The notes beneath the pieces were generated by a model that saw only the letters and a program-made list of their open reading frames with translations, was not told where the DNA came from and made no database searches. A stretch of 64,000 nt of DNA from Streptomyces spinoverrucosus (GTDB lineage: Bacteria > Actinomycetota > Actinomycetes > Streptomycetales > Streptomycetaceae), in assembly GCF_006539505.1 (NCBI RefSeq), contig NZ_BJND01000004.1, forward strand, positions 62,001 through 126,000, read 5' to 3'. The translations under genes were made by a program, and so were the position numbers. Positions 25,892-35,080 of the stretch are shown here, piece by piece; position 1 is the first letter of the stretch; each line of letters begins with the position of its first letter.

Positions 25892-25956
25892 GTCAAGGGC
25901 CTCCAGGATCGTTGTCTGTGTGTGTTCGGGTGTCTTCGAGCGTAGGGAAAGTTTCT

Positions 25957-25972
25957 TGGACTAGCAAGTCCA
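25957..25972. promoter_or_regulatory. TGGAC-N6-GTCCA palindrome at the SnoaL-quinone reductase operon
   Basis: TGGACTAGCAAGTCCA lies 66 bp upstream of the SnoaL start. It is one of five copies in the window. Confidence 0.65.
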
Positions 25973-26058
25973 GAGTTCTGTTTCTCGGGCGCATTCAAAC
26001 GGGGGCGCGTCCGACGTCGAAAACCGTACACACCTCACACGTTTCTCGCGCGCTACGC

Positions 26059-26070
26059 TCACACGTATGA
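26059..26070. promoter_or_regulatory. TCATACGTGTGA-type palindrome over a start codon
   Basis: TCACACGTATGA contains the ATG (26067) of the broken GNAT gene, and another half-like copy (TCACACGTTTCT) lies at 26035. Binding here would block expression directly. Confidence 0.45.
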
Positions 26071-26501
26071 GCGGCAACGATGTGGTTTCCCAGGCCGCCG
26101 GGGCCTTCCAGACGGCGGTGGAGGCACTTGCCGGGGTCGGGCCGGGAGCGGAGATCACCGATCTCGCCGCCGCCCACGGGCTGGCCACGCTCACCGCGCA
26201 GCCCTTCATGCTGCTGCAGTTGGACGACGAGTACGAGACCTTTGCCGCGGTCCTCGGCGCCGCGTTCGGCGCCCCGCCCGCGGTCATCACCAGCCTCTAC
26301 ACGCCTGTCGTCCTCGGGTAGTCCTTCGTCCGCGCGTATATCGCCGAAGTGGACGGCGTACCCACGGCGGCGGGGCTGGCCATCCTCACCGGACAGCATG
26401 TCGGGCTCGCCAACATCGGGGCCGACGGCGATTCCCACGCCCCAGCCGGCCCGGAAGCCGACGATGCCGTGCCGCCCACAACGCATATACATGTAGCCTG
26501 A
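26067..26501 (+). pseudogene. GNAT acetyltransferase with in-frame amber codon and truncated end
   Basis: The frame from ATG 26067 reads AVEALAGVGPGAEITDLAAA, YETFAAVLGAAFGAPPAVIT and SLYTPVVLG, then a TAG at 26319-26321. The same frame continues without a shift as SFVRAYIAEVDGVPTAAGLA and ILTGQHVGLANIG, typical of this GNAT subfamily. It then diverges where the acetyl-CoA site should be, and stops at 26501. One nonsense codon plus a replaced 3' end makes it a pseudogene. Confidence 0.65.
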
Positions 26502-26583
26502 ATCAAACACCTGCCATCGACCACAGCCGACAGTCGACAGGTTCTGTTGCACCTCGACACGTATGTGAGGCATGGAGATACTC

Positions 26584-27522
26584 ATGACGTCTGCGGAGAG
26601 CCGTGCCCGCCAATCAGTGGCCGTGATCGGCGCGGGAGCGGTAGGAGGTGTGTTCGCGTGGGCCATGCACAAGGCTGGACATGACGTCTCGCTATGTGCG
26701 AGGACCCCGTTCGACGAGCTGGTGATACAGACCTCCGACGGCGAGGAGCGCGTGCCCGTACGCGTGGTCACCGATCTCCACGATGTGAAGCCGGTGAACT
26801 GGGTTCTGCTGGCGGTGAAGTCCTTCGACACCGTCGGCATCGCGCGCTGGCTTGCCGCGCTGTGCGACCAGGACACCACCGTCGTCGTGCTGCAGAACGG
26901 CGTCGACCAGGCCGACGGCGTACACGGCCTGGCCCCCGGAACGACCGTCCTGCCGTCACTGGTGTACATCCAGGCCGAGCGTCAGGCACCGGGACGGGTC
27001 CGTCTCGGCTACGGCAACAGCATCGACGTCCCGGCCGGGCCCGAGGCCGAACGACTGGTGCGGCTGTTCCGCGGCAGCGGGATGGAGGTACGTCCGCAGA
27101 AGGATCTGACCACGGCCGCCTGGCGCAAACTCATGCTCAACGCCGCCGTGAACCCTCTGACGGCTCTCACCCTGCGCCGTATGGAAGCGATGCAGGACTC
27201 CATGATTCTCGAGCTGGCCGCGGGCCTCATGCGCGAGACGCTCGCGGTGGCCGTCGCGGTCGGGGCCGAACTCACCGAGGCCGACGTGGAGCAGACGCTG
27301 GCGTTCATGGGCGAGTTCAGCGAGGGAAACGGCACGTCGATGCTGTACGACCGGCTCGCGGGCAACGCGCTGGAATGGGAAGCGCTCAACGGGGCCGTGG
27401 TCAGGCACGCCGAGACCCACGGGATCGACGTCCCCCTGAACCGTGCCATGGCGGCCTTGCTCCACGCCCTGAGCCCCCAGAAGACGACGGCCGACGGTGG
27501 TTTGTCGAGCGGGCTCGTGTGA
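26584..27522 (+). CDS. Ketopantoate reductase (PanE/ApbA)-family oxidoreductase
   Basis: This 312-residue protein has an N-terminal Rossmann site VAVIGAGAVGGVFAWAMHKA and the family motifs VLLAVKSFDT and VVLQNGVDQ. The C-terminal helical domain begins AWRKLMLNAAVNPLTALT and contains the catalytic-type Lys. PanE reduces 2-dehydropantoate with NADPH, but the family also includes other 2-keto acid reductases, and this orphan copy may not make pantothenate. The ATG at 26584 was chosen over 26572 because GGAG sits 6 bases before it. Upstream, ACACGTATGTGA (26557-26568) resembles the third recurrent motif. Confidence 0.85.
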   Translation: MTSAESRARQSVAVIGAGAVGGVFAWAMHKAGHDVSLCARTPFDELVIQTSDGEERVPVRVVTDLHDVKPVNWVLLAVKSFDTVGIARWLAALCDQDTTVVVLQNGVDQADGVHGLAPGTTVLPSLVYIQAERQAPGRVRLGYGNSIDVPAGPEAERLVRLFRGSGMEVRPQKDLTTAAWRKLMLNAAVNPLTALTLRRMEAMQDSMILELAAGLMRETLAVAVAVGAELTEADVEQTLAFMGEFSEGNGTSMLYDRLAGNALEWEALNGAVVRHAETHGIDVPLNRAMAALLHALSPQKTTADGGLSSGLV

Positions 27523-27524
27523 AC

Positions 27525-28320
27525 CCTTCGCCCGATCCGTACGAACCCTGCTGGGCGACCCCGGGCACCACCTTGCAGTCGAGGAGCAGGACGCATTCGG
27601 CTCCCTGGGCCTGCCAGTCGCGGACCAAGGCGAGGTCATCCGCCGAGCGCACCGTGGCGCTCCGTGCGCCGAGCGTACGGGCCGTCCCGGCGAAGTCGGT
27701 GTCACCGAAGAGCATGGACCCGGGGTCGGCACCGCGGTCGCCGAACAGAACGACCTCCATGCCGTAGCCGCCGTCGTCGTAGATCACCACAAGCACCGAG
27801 CGTCCGGTGCGGGCCAGGGTCCAGTCCGGGCAGGCCCATGAGCGCTCCGCCGTCGCCCAGTGCGACCACGATCGTCCGGTCCGGTCGGACCACGGCCGCG
27901 CCGAGCGCGCCCGCGAAGCCGAGGCCGATGCTCTGGAAGGCGGCCCCGGTGAAGACGTAGCCGGCCGGGTCGGGAACCGACCAGTACATGGCGGGCCAGC
28001 CCACGAAGTGGCCGCCTCGGTGACGAGTGTGCGTGTCTCGGGCAGCAGCCCGGCCAGACCGAGGGTCAGCGTGCGCGGATCGATCCGGCCGTCCGTGCGC
28101 GCCTCCTCGAAGCGCTCCTGGTCCCAGCCCAGGTTCGTGATCCGGTCGGCAACGTCGTCGCGCCAGGTTGACCGGGAAATGCCGCGCGCCCGGACGCCGT
28201 CGAGCAGGCCGCAGCCACCTCTGTGGCGTCGCCGGTGACGAGGAGGTCGACGCGGTCGGTCGTCGGGGCGGGTGCGGTGTCCGCGTGCACGAGGACCGCC
28301 TCGGGGGCGAGCAACCTGCC
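27525..28320 (-). pseudogene. Frameshifted thiamine-pyrophosphate enzyme remnant
   Basis: Three minus-strand frames join into one TPP-binding enzyme: LLVTGDATEVAAA, then ADRITNLGWDQERFEEARTD, then GGHFVGWPAMYWSVPDPAGY, FQSIGLGFAGALGAAVVRPD and VVALGDGGALMGLPGLD (the TPP-binding GDG region). A return to the second frame gives SVLVVIYDDGGYGMEVVLFG. It belongs to the acetolactate synthase/benzaldehyde lyase superfamily. It has at least three frameshifts and no complete N-terminal domain. Confidence 0.6.
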
Positions 28321-28818
28321 AGTTCACGTTTGCTACGGGAAGGCGAGGTCGAGGTGTGCGCAGTGGACCTCCCAGCGGGAAGCACGCCTTGCGCGGCGGG
28401 CATGGACTGTTCCGCGCAGGATGTGGGTGCCGCTGTCCCTGGCGTCGAGGACGAGTACCAGTGCTGACACGGCCGGTGCTGAAGAACCGGACCGCGTTGC
28501 TGCGCGCGGAACCTGGAACAACGGGCCGTGCACGCCTTCCTCTGCGGTGAACAGAGCACCACCGATGCGCCGCTGAATGTGCTGGGCGCCCAGCGGGCTG
28601 CGGCCGGGCGTGATCGTGGCGGGTGATCCGGGCGGCGCTACCTGCTCATGCGACGACGCGGGCTGCCAGCCGGGGTGTGTCTTCGGCGGAGGCATGGCCG
28701 GACGTCACGCCGACGGCAACGTGTGCGGCATCTGCCTCCTGCGGGAGGCGGTCCGAGAGCGTGAGGCCAGACGGATCGCCGGGTGAGGGCGGGCGAACCC
28801 AGTCGCGCATCCCAGAGG
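28321..28818. other. No intact gene; possible minus-strand remnant
   Basis: A minus-strand frame at about 28335-28600 (GALFTAEEGVHGPLFQVPRA, ALVLVLDARDSGTHILRG, ending in EVHCAHLDLAFP) looks partly protein-like but matches no family I recognise. The rest is shadow frames. Confidence 0.25.
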
Positions 28819-28834
28819 TGGACCGAAGGGTCCA
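28819..28834. promoter_or_regulatory. TGGAC-N6-GTCCA palindrome before the TetR gene
   Basis: TGGACCGAAGGGTCCA ends 21 bp before the TetR start, a typical autoregulatory position. Confidence 0.7.
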
Positions 28835-28855
28835 AAAAGGTGGGATGATGGTGAG

Positions 28856-29452
28856 ATGAACAAGGGAATGACCGCCAAGGGCAGAGCTACCCGACACCGC
28901 ATCATCGTCGCTGCGGCGATGCTGACCAGGGAAAAGGGGGCCGCCGAGACGACGCTCGACGACGTGCGGGCAGCCACGGCCACCAGCAAGAGCCAGCTGT
29001 TCCACTACTTTCCCGAGGGCAGGGCCGACATCCTTGCCGCCGTGGCCGAGTACGAGGCAGGGCAGGTCCTCGAGGCGCAGCAGCCGTATCTCGGCGATCT
29101 CTCCACGTGGGAGTCCTGGCAGGGATGGCGGCAGGCAGTACTCGACCACTACACGGAACTGGGACAGAAGTGCCCCCTCGGCAGCCTGACTGCCGAACTG
29201 GGCAAGTCCTCGCCCCAGGCCCGCTCGATCGTCACCTCTCTCTACGACGAATGGGAGGCAGCTCTCGTACGCGGCGTGAAGGCGGTTACATCCGACGAAG
29301 AGGAAGCCGTACGGCGACGGGCGCGGAGCATCCTGGCGGCCGTACAGGGGGGTGTCGTAATGCTCCAGGGGACGGGGCGCACGGACTATCTCGACGCGGC
29401 CCTGACCGCGGCGATCAGCCCGTTGCAGCCTGTGACCGCGGGGACCGCGTAG
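28856..29452 (+). CDS. TetR-family regulator (LmrA/YxaF-like)
   Basis: This 198-residue protein has an N-terminal TetR helix-turn-helix (RHRIIVAAAMLTREKGAAET, DDVRAATATSKSQLFHYF) and an all-helical ligand domain with CPLGSLTAELGKSSPQAR. That pattern marks the LmrA/YxaF subgroup, whose Bacillus members bind sites with GACC/GGTC halves and respond to drugs or flavonoids. A TGGAC/GTCCA palindrome lies just upstream. The same site occurs before the adjacent MFS gene and two SnoaL-led operons, so it is the likely repressor of all of them. The next gene, an MFS transporter on the same strand, is a natural target. Confidence 0.88.
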   Translation: MNKGMTAKGRATRHRIIVAAAMLTREKGAAETTLDDVRAATATSKSQLFHYFPEGRADILAAVAEYEAGQVLEAQQPYLGDLSTWESWQGWRQAVLDHYTELGQKCPLGSLTAELGKSSPQARSIVTSLYDEWEAALVRGVKAVTSDEEEAVRRRARSILAAVQGGVVMLQGTGRTDYLDAALTAAISPLQPVTAGTA

Positions 29453-29466
29453 GCCGGCCGCAAGAT

Positions 29467-29482
29467 TGGACTTAACGGTCCG
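29467..29482. promoter_or_regulatory. TGGAC-N6-GTCCA palindrome before the MFS gene
   Basis: TGGACTTAACGGTCCG lies between the TetR stop and the MFS start. Confidence 0.62.
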
Positions 29483-29526
29483 ATTTTGGCGAGCCATTGG
29501 ACCATGCCCTCCAATCCTGCTTTGGA

Positions 29527-30986
29527 GTGCTCCCCCGACCCCGCACCCCGGACGCGCCCCCTTCCGCGCGGAAGGGGGCGCAGGCCTCGCTGACGCTTCT
29601 ATCGGTCGCCACGGCCTCGTACGCCCTGGTCCAGTCCGTGGTGAACCCCGGTCTGGAGGCGCTGCGCGATCACGTCCACACGAGCCAGCTCGGAGTGAGG
29701 TGGGTGCTCACCGGCTTCCTGCTCTCGAGCGCCGTCCTGACACCCGTGCTGGGACGAGTCGGTGACCAGGTCGGCCAGCGCCGCGTACTCGTCGCGGTCC
29801 TCGCCCTGCTCGCTCTCGGCAGCGTGATCGGCGCCCTCGCCACCAGCCTCCCGTGCTCGTCCTCGCCCATGTCCTCCGGGGCGCCGGCGGTGCCACACTG
29901 CCTCTGGCCTTCGGCCTGGTACGCGACCTGGTGCCCCGACGCCAGGTCGGCACCGCGGTTGGCACGATCGCCGCCGTCAGCTCCGTCGGCGGGGCACTCG
30001 GGGTACTGGTGGCCGGCCCCATCGTCTCCTCTCTGGGTGTCGCCTGGCTGTTCTGGCTTCCCGCCATCGCCAATGGGCTCGTCGTAATCGGAGTGTTCTT
30101 CTTCCTACCGCGGTCCAACGGCGCCACAGCCGCTGGACGACTGAACGTGGGTGCCACCGTGACCCTGGCCGGCACTCTGGTCCTCCTGCTGCTGCCGCTC
30201 AGCCTCGGCCAGGACTGGGGATGGCTGTCCGGGCGGACGCTCGGCCTGCTCGCCGGGGCACTCGCGGTCGGGACGCTGTGGGTCTGGTGGGAGAACCGGT
30301 CCCGCCACCCCTTGATCGACATGTGTGTCTTCCGGATGCGTCCTGTGTGGACGGCGAACCTGGCTTCGTTCCTCTTCGGTTTCACGCTCTACTCGGTCTT
30401 CGGCTTCGTCCCGTCCTTCCTCCAGGTGCCCACGGCCACCGGGTACGGGCTCGGCGAGTCGATCACCGTGTCCGGCCTGCTGTTCCTGCCGGTGACGCTC
30501 ACTCAGTTCGCGAGTGGGGTCGTGACCGGTCCGCTCGCCACCCGCATCCTTGGATCCGTACCCGTCGTGGTCGGCCTCCTGTTGCTGGCGGCTTTCCACG
30601 GCGAACCATGGCAAATCGCTCTCGCCATGGCGATAGGCGGCATTGGATTCGGCGTCGGCCTTTCCGCACTGTCGGCGCTCGTCGTGCACGCCGTGCCCGC
30701 CGAACACACAGGTGCTGTGAGCGGAATGAACGCCAACATCCGCACCATCGGCGGTGCAGTCGGTGCAGCCGTCGTCACGACGATTCTCGCCTCCACCGCG
30801 CGGGCGGACGGATACCCGAGCGAAGGCGGCTGGGTCGCGGTGTTCCTGGTACTGGCCGCTGCCGCGGTCGTCGGACTCACCTCGTGCCTGCTGATACCCA
30901 CCGGCCACCAGGAGAACGAGTCGCAGGACATGCACATCGGCGCGGACCAGACCGCGGTGAGCGCCGCTCCGGTACCCAGTTCCTGA
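29527..30986 (+). pseudogene. MFS drug-efflux transporter with one frameshift
   Basis: The first frame gives LTLLSVATASYALVQSVVNP, WVLTGFLLSSAVLTPVLGR and the MFS motif A GRVGDQVGQRRVLVAVLAL. At about 29850 a 1-nt change moves the protein to another frame. That frame (VLAHVLRGAGGATLPLAFGL onward) runs intact through the remaining membrane segments to the stop at 30986. The rest is well conserved, so this could be a recent mutation, a sequencing error or programmed shifting. It resembles 12-14 helix multidrug exporters. It is controlled, by position and operator, by the TetR gene before it. Confidence 0.7.
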
Positions 30987-31029
30987 GGAAGCGGCCGAGG
31001 CTCAACCCACCCCTCACATGTGTCACCGA

Positions 31030-31043
31030 CAGTCGTATGACTG
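31030..31043. promoter_or_regulatory. Palindrome upstream of the decayed SnoaL-epoxide hydrolase pair
   Basis: CAGTCGTATGACTG has perfect 5-bp arms around GTAT. The CTCACATGTGTC just before it (31013) resembles the third recurrent motif. No TGGAC/GTCCA site is present, unlike the intact SnoaL-epoxide hydrolase operon. Confidence 0.4.
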
Positions 31044-31115
31044 AGTACACGGGCAAGACACATCTGTTAGACAATAGATACATTTCGGCGATGGAGGGCG
31101 GATACATGACAGAAG

Positions 31116-31385
31116 ATGGCAGGAGTCTTCACTGACGACGCCGTCATGCGATTCCGCAACGTCGACGGCACACTCGCCAACGAAGTCACCGCCGCCGAAT
31201 TCGCGAAGACCATCGGCGGCCGTGTCGGGGCAGGCCAGCCCATCCACCACCTGTTCACGCACGAGGTCACATTCACCTCGGACACAACTGCTCAAGGTGT
31301 GTGGGCCATGGAGGACCGGATCTACCACGACCGCGAGGCCTCCGACTGCGAGCTCACCCGGCTGCGGCTCAAGATCGTTCCCTGA
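31116..31385 (+). pseudogene. Shrunken SnoaL-like gene
   Basis: The 89-residue frame starts inside a SnoaL-like domain (MAGVFTDDAVMRFRNVDGT; the usual first helices are missing) and continues with HHLFTHEVTFTSDTTAQGVW. It then skips from EDRIYHDRE to the last strand SDCELTRLRLKIV. The FHGYGHYH-type strand seen in its intact relative at 36442-36900 is gone. Both an N-terminal truncation and an internal deletion are therefore present. It sits 48 bp before an epoxide hydrolase pseudogene, copying the order of the intact pair at 35-37 kb. Confidence 0.55.
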
Positions 31386-31432
31386 CCCGGAGCCACCCCG
31401 GCCACGCCTCGTCACCCGAGAGAGACTCCCGC

Positions 31433-32658
31433 ATGTCCAGCAAGCCCTTCCCCTTGACCGCCACCACCATCCATGTCCCCGACGAGGTACTCGTCGATCT
31501 CAAGGAGCGTCTGCAGCGCACCCGTTACGCCGTGGACGCCGGCAATCGCGACTGGTATTAGGGCGTGGACGGTCAGTACCTGAAAGAATTGATCGACTAC
31601 TGGATCGACGGATACGACTGGCGCGAGGCAGAAGCCGAGCTCAACCAGTACGAGCAATACCAGGTCGAAGTCGACGGCGTCCCCATCCACTTCATGCGCA
31701 GGGCCGGTGTCGGCCCCGATCCGAAGCCGATGCTGCTCTTCCAGGGCTGGCCCTGGACCGTCGCGATGGCCACCAAGGTCATCGACAAGCTCGCCGATCC
31801 CGGTGCCCACGGCGGAGACCCGGCCGAGGCGTTCGACGTCATCGTCCCCTCAACGCCCGGCTTCGGCTGGTCCACGCCCCTGCCCGACAACCCGGACATG
31901 AACTTCTGGAAGGCCGCCGACCTGTTCCACAAGCTGATGACGGAAGTCCTCGGCTCTGAGAAGTACGCAGCCACCGGCTCCGACCTGGGTTCCATGATCA
32001 CTGCTCAGCTCGGCCACAAGTACTACGAATCGCTGTACGCCATCCACGTCGGCTCACCGATCCCGCTGAACATGTTCAACGGCGACCGGGCCTGGGACCT
32101 CACCGGCGGCAAGACGATCCCCGAGGGCACGCCCGAGGACATCCGCGCCGGGATCCTCTCCTTCCAGAAACGCTTCGTCGCCCACGTCGCCGTGCACATG
32201 CTCGACTCCAGCACCCTCGGCCACGCGCTGAGCGACTCCCCGGCCGGCCTGCTGGCCTGGATCCTCGAAGGACGAACTGGAGCGACAACGACGGCAACGT
32301 CGAGAACGTCTTCAGCAAGGACGACATTCTCACCAACGCGACGATCTACTGGGCCACCAACTCGATCAGCACATCGATGCGGATGTACGCCAACGCCAAC
32401 CGCTACCCGTGGACCCCGTCCCACGACCTCACCCCGCCCGTTCAGGCACCCACCGGCATCACCCTGGTCGGGTACGAGAACCCGCCTGGCGTGACCACCG
32501 AGAACCGGGTCCAGGACTTCCTGGGCAGCCCCCGGGCACCCTGGTTCAACCACGTCAACGTCACCGCACACCCGGGCGGAGGCCACTTCGTGTTCTGGGA
32601 AGTACCCGACGCCTGGGTCGACGACGTGCGCCGTACCTTCCGCGGACGCACCGACTGA
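31433..32658 (+). pseudogene. Epoxide hydrolase (EHN type) with amber codon and frameshift
   Basis: From ATG 31433 the frame reads PDEVLVDLKERLQRTRYAVD and NRDWY, then TAG at 31559-31561, then continues in frame as GVDGQYLKELIDYWIDGYDW. The intact relative has Tyr (YYGIS) at the TAG, so one base change explains it. The fold continues with GWPWTVAMATKVID and the nucleophile region TGSDLGSMITAQLG, until a shift near 32278. From there NWSDNDGNVENVFSKDDILT and the catalytic HPGGGHFVFWEVPD follow in another frame to 32658. The two lesions make it inactive unless both are suppressed. Confidence 0.75.
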
Positions 32659-32697
32659 CGGTCGGACGGACCGAAAGCATCCGAGGGCGGGTCGGCC

Positions 32698-32851
32698 ATC
32701 TCCAGAACCGGTCCGTCCCGGGCCCTGCGGGAGGCAGGCACGGCCCTGGAAGCTGTACAGGCTCAGGCAGGACACCGCTCCATCGAGTCGACCCGGATCT
32801 ACATCCACCTGGCCAACACCTGGCTCGTCTGGGGCGCCCGCGCTATCGGTG
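32698..32851 (+). pseudogene. C-terminal fragment of a tyrosine recombinase
   Basis: The frame gives LREAGTALEAVQAQAGHRSI and ESTRIYIHLANTWLVW. This is the last part of a phage-type integrase, with the conserved GHRS His and the RIY nucleophile Tyr. Everything upstream of it is lost. Confidence 0.6.
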
Positions 32852-33541
32852 ACGGGACGGATGCGGCCGGGCGCGGGGTACCTGGTCGCGCGGCGCCCGC
32901 GACTGGGCATCGTGCTTGCCCGCACGGAGCCGGAACTGCACCTGCGGTTCATGGAAACGGCCCGCACGCACGGCTTTCCCGACACGGTGGCCATGACCCA
33001 GTTCAACTCGCTGGGCCACTTCGTGGCGCTGTTCGGCAAGCAGGCCCACGAACTGCAACAGAGTGATTGGGACGAAGGGCGCCACCTCCTGCTGGGGGCT
33101 GCCCGCCGCATCCCCAACCGCGGAGTCATGGCCCTGTCGACTGCCCTGTTCAACCTCGAAGCGACGTTATCCCACGGCGAGTTGACCGACCAGTTGCCGT
33201 GCCGGCGCACCCCGGACCGCGCCGACATGCGAGCCCAGGAGTGGGCCCGCGTCCCGGTCAGGATGGCGGACACCATGCCGCACTATCTGCAGCAGATCGC
33301 CGGGACGCTGCGGCCCGGCACGGTAAAGAACGCCGAGCTGACGCTGAGCGAGTTCGCTTTGCTGGTGGCCGCTGAGGACACGGCTGTGACCTGCGTCGCC
33401 GAGCTCAAGCGGCGGCACGCCGAACGCTACCGGCAGTGCCTGCTGGAGCGGCCGGCCGCCCGCAGCGGACCGCTGCACCGGCACACTATCCGCGACCGGC
33501 TGAGCAAACTCCGCGGCTTCTTCCGTCGCCTGGACGAGTGA
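32849..33541 (+). pseudogene. N-terminal part of a second tyrosine recombinase, cut by a nonsense codon
   Basis: The frame (GTG at 32849, 230 residues) matches the N-terminal SAM-like/core-binding region of large actinobacterial integrases: FMETARTHGFPDTVAMTQFN, RRIPNRGVMALSTALFNLEA, ELTLSEFALLVAAEDTAVTC and IRDRLSKLRGFFRRLDE. The stop TGA at 33539-33541 falls where the family has Trp (LDEW), so TGG to TGA is likely. The catalytic domain is gone. With the C-terminal fragment just upstream, it looks like the leftover of a cluster of adjacent integrases. Confidence 0.55.
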
Positions 33542-33544
33542 GAC

Positions 33545-33735
33545 GCCGCCGACCGACCGCCCCGCCAGCCGGCGTTCGGTTGCACTCATCAGAACTTCCG
33601 TGGCTGGGGCCTTGATCTGCTCATAGTCCAACAGGCCGCCCGGCACGCTGAGGGTCAGGCGCTTCTTGAACGCACCCCACGCTCGGCCGGCCGCTTCATC
33701 GGCGCGCAGGTAGTCACGGAATAGGCGGGTGGATG
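33545..33735 (-). pseudogene. GrpB-family (UPF0157) remnant
   Basis: A minus-strand frame gives FRDYLRADEAAGRAWGAFKK and LDYEQIKAPATEVLMSATER, close to the C-terminal end of GrpB-like nucleotidyltransferase-fold proteins. There is no start, and the N-terminal half is missing. Confidence 0.45.
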
Positions 33736-33782
33736 GCGTCCTGGTTGTTGCCCTTGACTGCTATCAGCACGCCCTCCCATTC

Positions 33783-33803
33783 GTCACCCGGCAAGGCGGT
33801 GAC
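33783..33803. promoter_or_regulatory. GTCACC-type palindrome without an obvious promoter
   Basis: The halves GTCACC and GGTGAC flank the centre CGGCAAGGC, with TTC/GAA extending the symmetry. It lies 22 bp past the stop of the frameshifted hydrolase and next to the GrpB remnant, so it may have belonged to a lost gene. Confidence 0.6.
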
Positions 33804-33824
33804 GAACGTCGGGGTGCGGATCAG

Positions 33825-34854
33825 TCACCGCATGGCGTCGACTTCGAGGATCGCTGCGGTGAAGGCTTCGGGTCGCTCCTGAGGGAGGTTGTGTCCGGCC
33901 CCCGGGACGACATGGTGCTTCCAAGGGCCCGAGAAGTGGGCGGCGTAGCCGGTTCCGTCGGTCGGCGGGATGACGCCGTCGGCCTGTCCGTCCAGGGTGA
34001 CGGCAGGAACGGTGATCTTCGGCTGCTCCAGCAACCGCTTCTCCAGTTCCGCGTAACGGGGATCGCCGGGGGCCGCGGACAGGCGGTGCCGGTAGCTGTG
34101 GATCACGACGTCGACGTAGTCCGGATTGGTCCACAGCTCCGCCGCCTGCGCGAACTCGGCCTCGGTGAACTGCCATTGGGGCGAGTTGCGGTGCCAGACG
34201 ACCCGCGCCAGGTCCTCCCGGTTGCGTTGGAGCCCCTTCCGCCCGCGCTCAGTGAGGAAGTAGAAGAAGTACCAGTACCCCCTCCTCGAGCGCGGGCGCC
34301 AGCGGCTCCTGGGCGACGGCGAGGTTCTGGATGAGGTAGCCGTTCACGGAGACCACGCCGGTGCAGCGCTCCGGCCACTGAGCCGCGGCGACGTCACCGG
34401 CCCGCCCGCCCCAGTCGTATCCGGCGAACAGGGCCCGGGGAAGACGCAGGGCGTCCATGAAGGCGATCAGGTCCGCGCCGAGCGCCGCCTGCTCGCCGGA
34501 GCGAAGGGTGTCGTCACGGAGGAGCCGGGTCTCTCCGTGGCCGCGCAGGTAGGGGATGTAGCAGCGGTAGCCGCGCCGAGCGAGCGCGGGCGCCACCTCG
34601 GCGTAGGAGCCGACGGGGCTGAAGGGCCAGCCATGCAGGAGGATCACGGGCTTGCCGTGGGCCGGTCCCACGTCGTGATACGCGATGTCGAGGACATCGG
34701 TACGGGTATGACGCACCGGCCCCAGGTCGGGTGCGATCCGCCCGGTCGGCGCCGTGTCCGTGTGTGCCGACGCCTGACCCGACCCGGTGAGACCGGCGGC
34801 TCCGGTCGCCGCTGCCGCCGTCATGGCCTGGGGCAGTCTCCGTCTGCCGATCAT
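33825..34854 (-). pseudogene. Tat-exported alpha/beta hydrolase with a one-base insertion
   Basis: The first frame (ATG 34854, GAGGAA upstream) has a Tat signal (IGRRRLPQAMTAAAATG), HGWPFSPVGS, the nucleophile region GYDWGGRAGDVAA and LAPALEEG, and then derails in a run of five G at about 34284. Removing one G restores YWYFFYFLTERGRKGLQRN and leads to the second frame (VIHSYRHRLSAAPGDP, GAGHNLPQERPEAF) ending at 33825. It is a close relative of the intact protein at 39461. The single homopolymer lesion makes sequencing error or phase variation possible. A GTCACC-type site (34914) lies upstream. Confidence 0.75.
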
Positions 34855-34884
34855 GTGTTTCCTCGCATTCGATCCGGAGCTCGT

Positions 34885-34899
34885 GAGATACGTGTGCAC
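34885..34899. promoter_or_regulatory. TCATACGTGTGA-type site
   Basis: GAGATACGTGTGCAC lies about 30 bp upstream of the hydrolase start and 15 bp from the GTCACC-type palindrome. Confidence 0.4.
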
Positions 34900-34913
34900 A
34901 CAATTCACCACGC

Positions 34914-34934
34914 ATCACCGCTCTAACAGGTTAC
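34914..34934. promoter_or_regulatory. GTCACC-type palindrome upstream of the frameshifted hydrolase
   Basis: The halves ATCACC and GGTTAC flank the centre GCTCTAACA. The site is 60 bp upstream of the ATG at 34854. Confidence 0.6.
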
Positions 34935-35080
34935 GAGGATCCTCGTGTCAGGTTCTCTGTCAAGCGGCCGACGACGTGGCGGCGCTGCACATGTGTCGGC
35001 CAACTCCGCTATCGGCACTTCCAGCTTCCAGTGCGGTGGCCAGCCATAAGACGATGACAGGAGGCCCGTCGTCTGCAGGG

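Noticed and set aside
32698-33541. Intact integrative element
   Set aside because: Only partial recombinases remain; no att repeats, tRNA target or excisionase could be seen.
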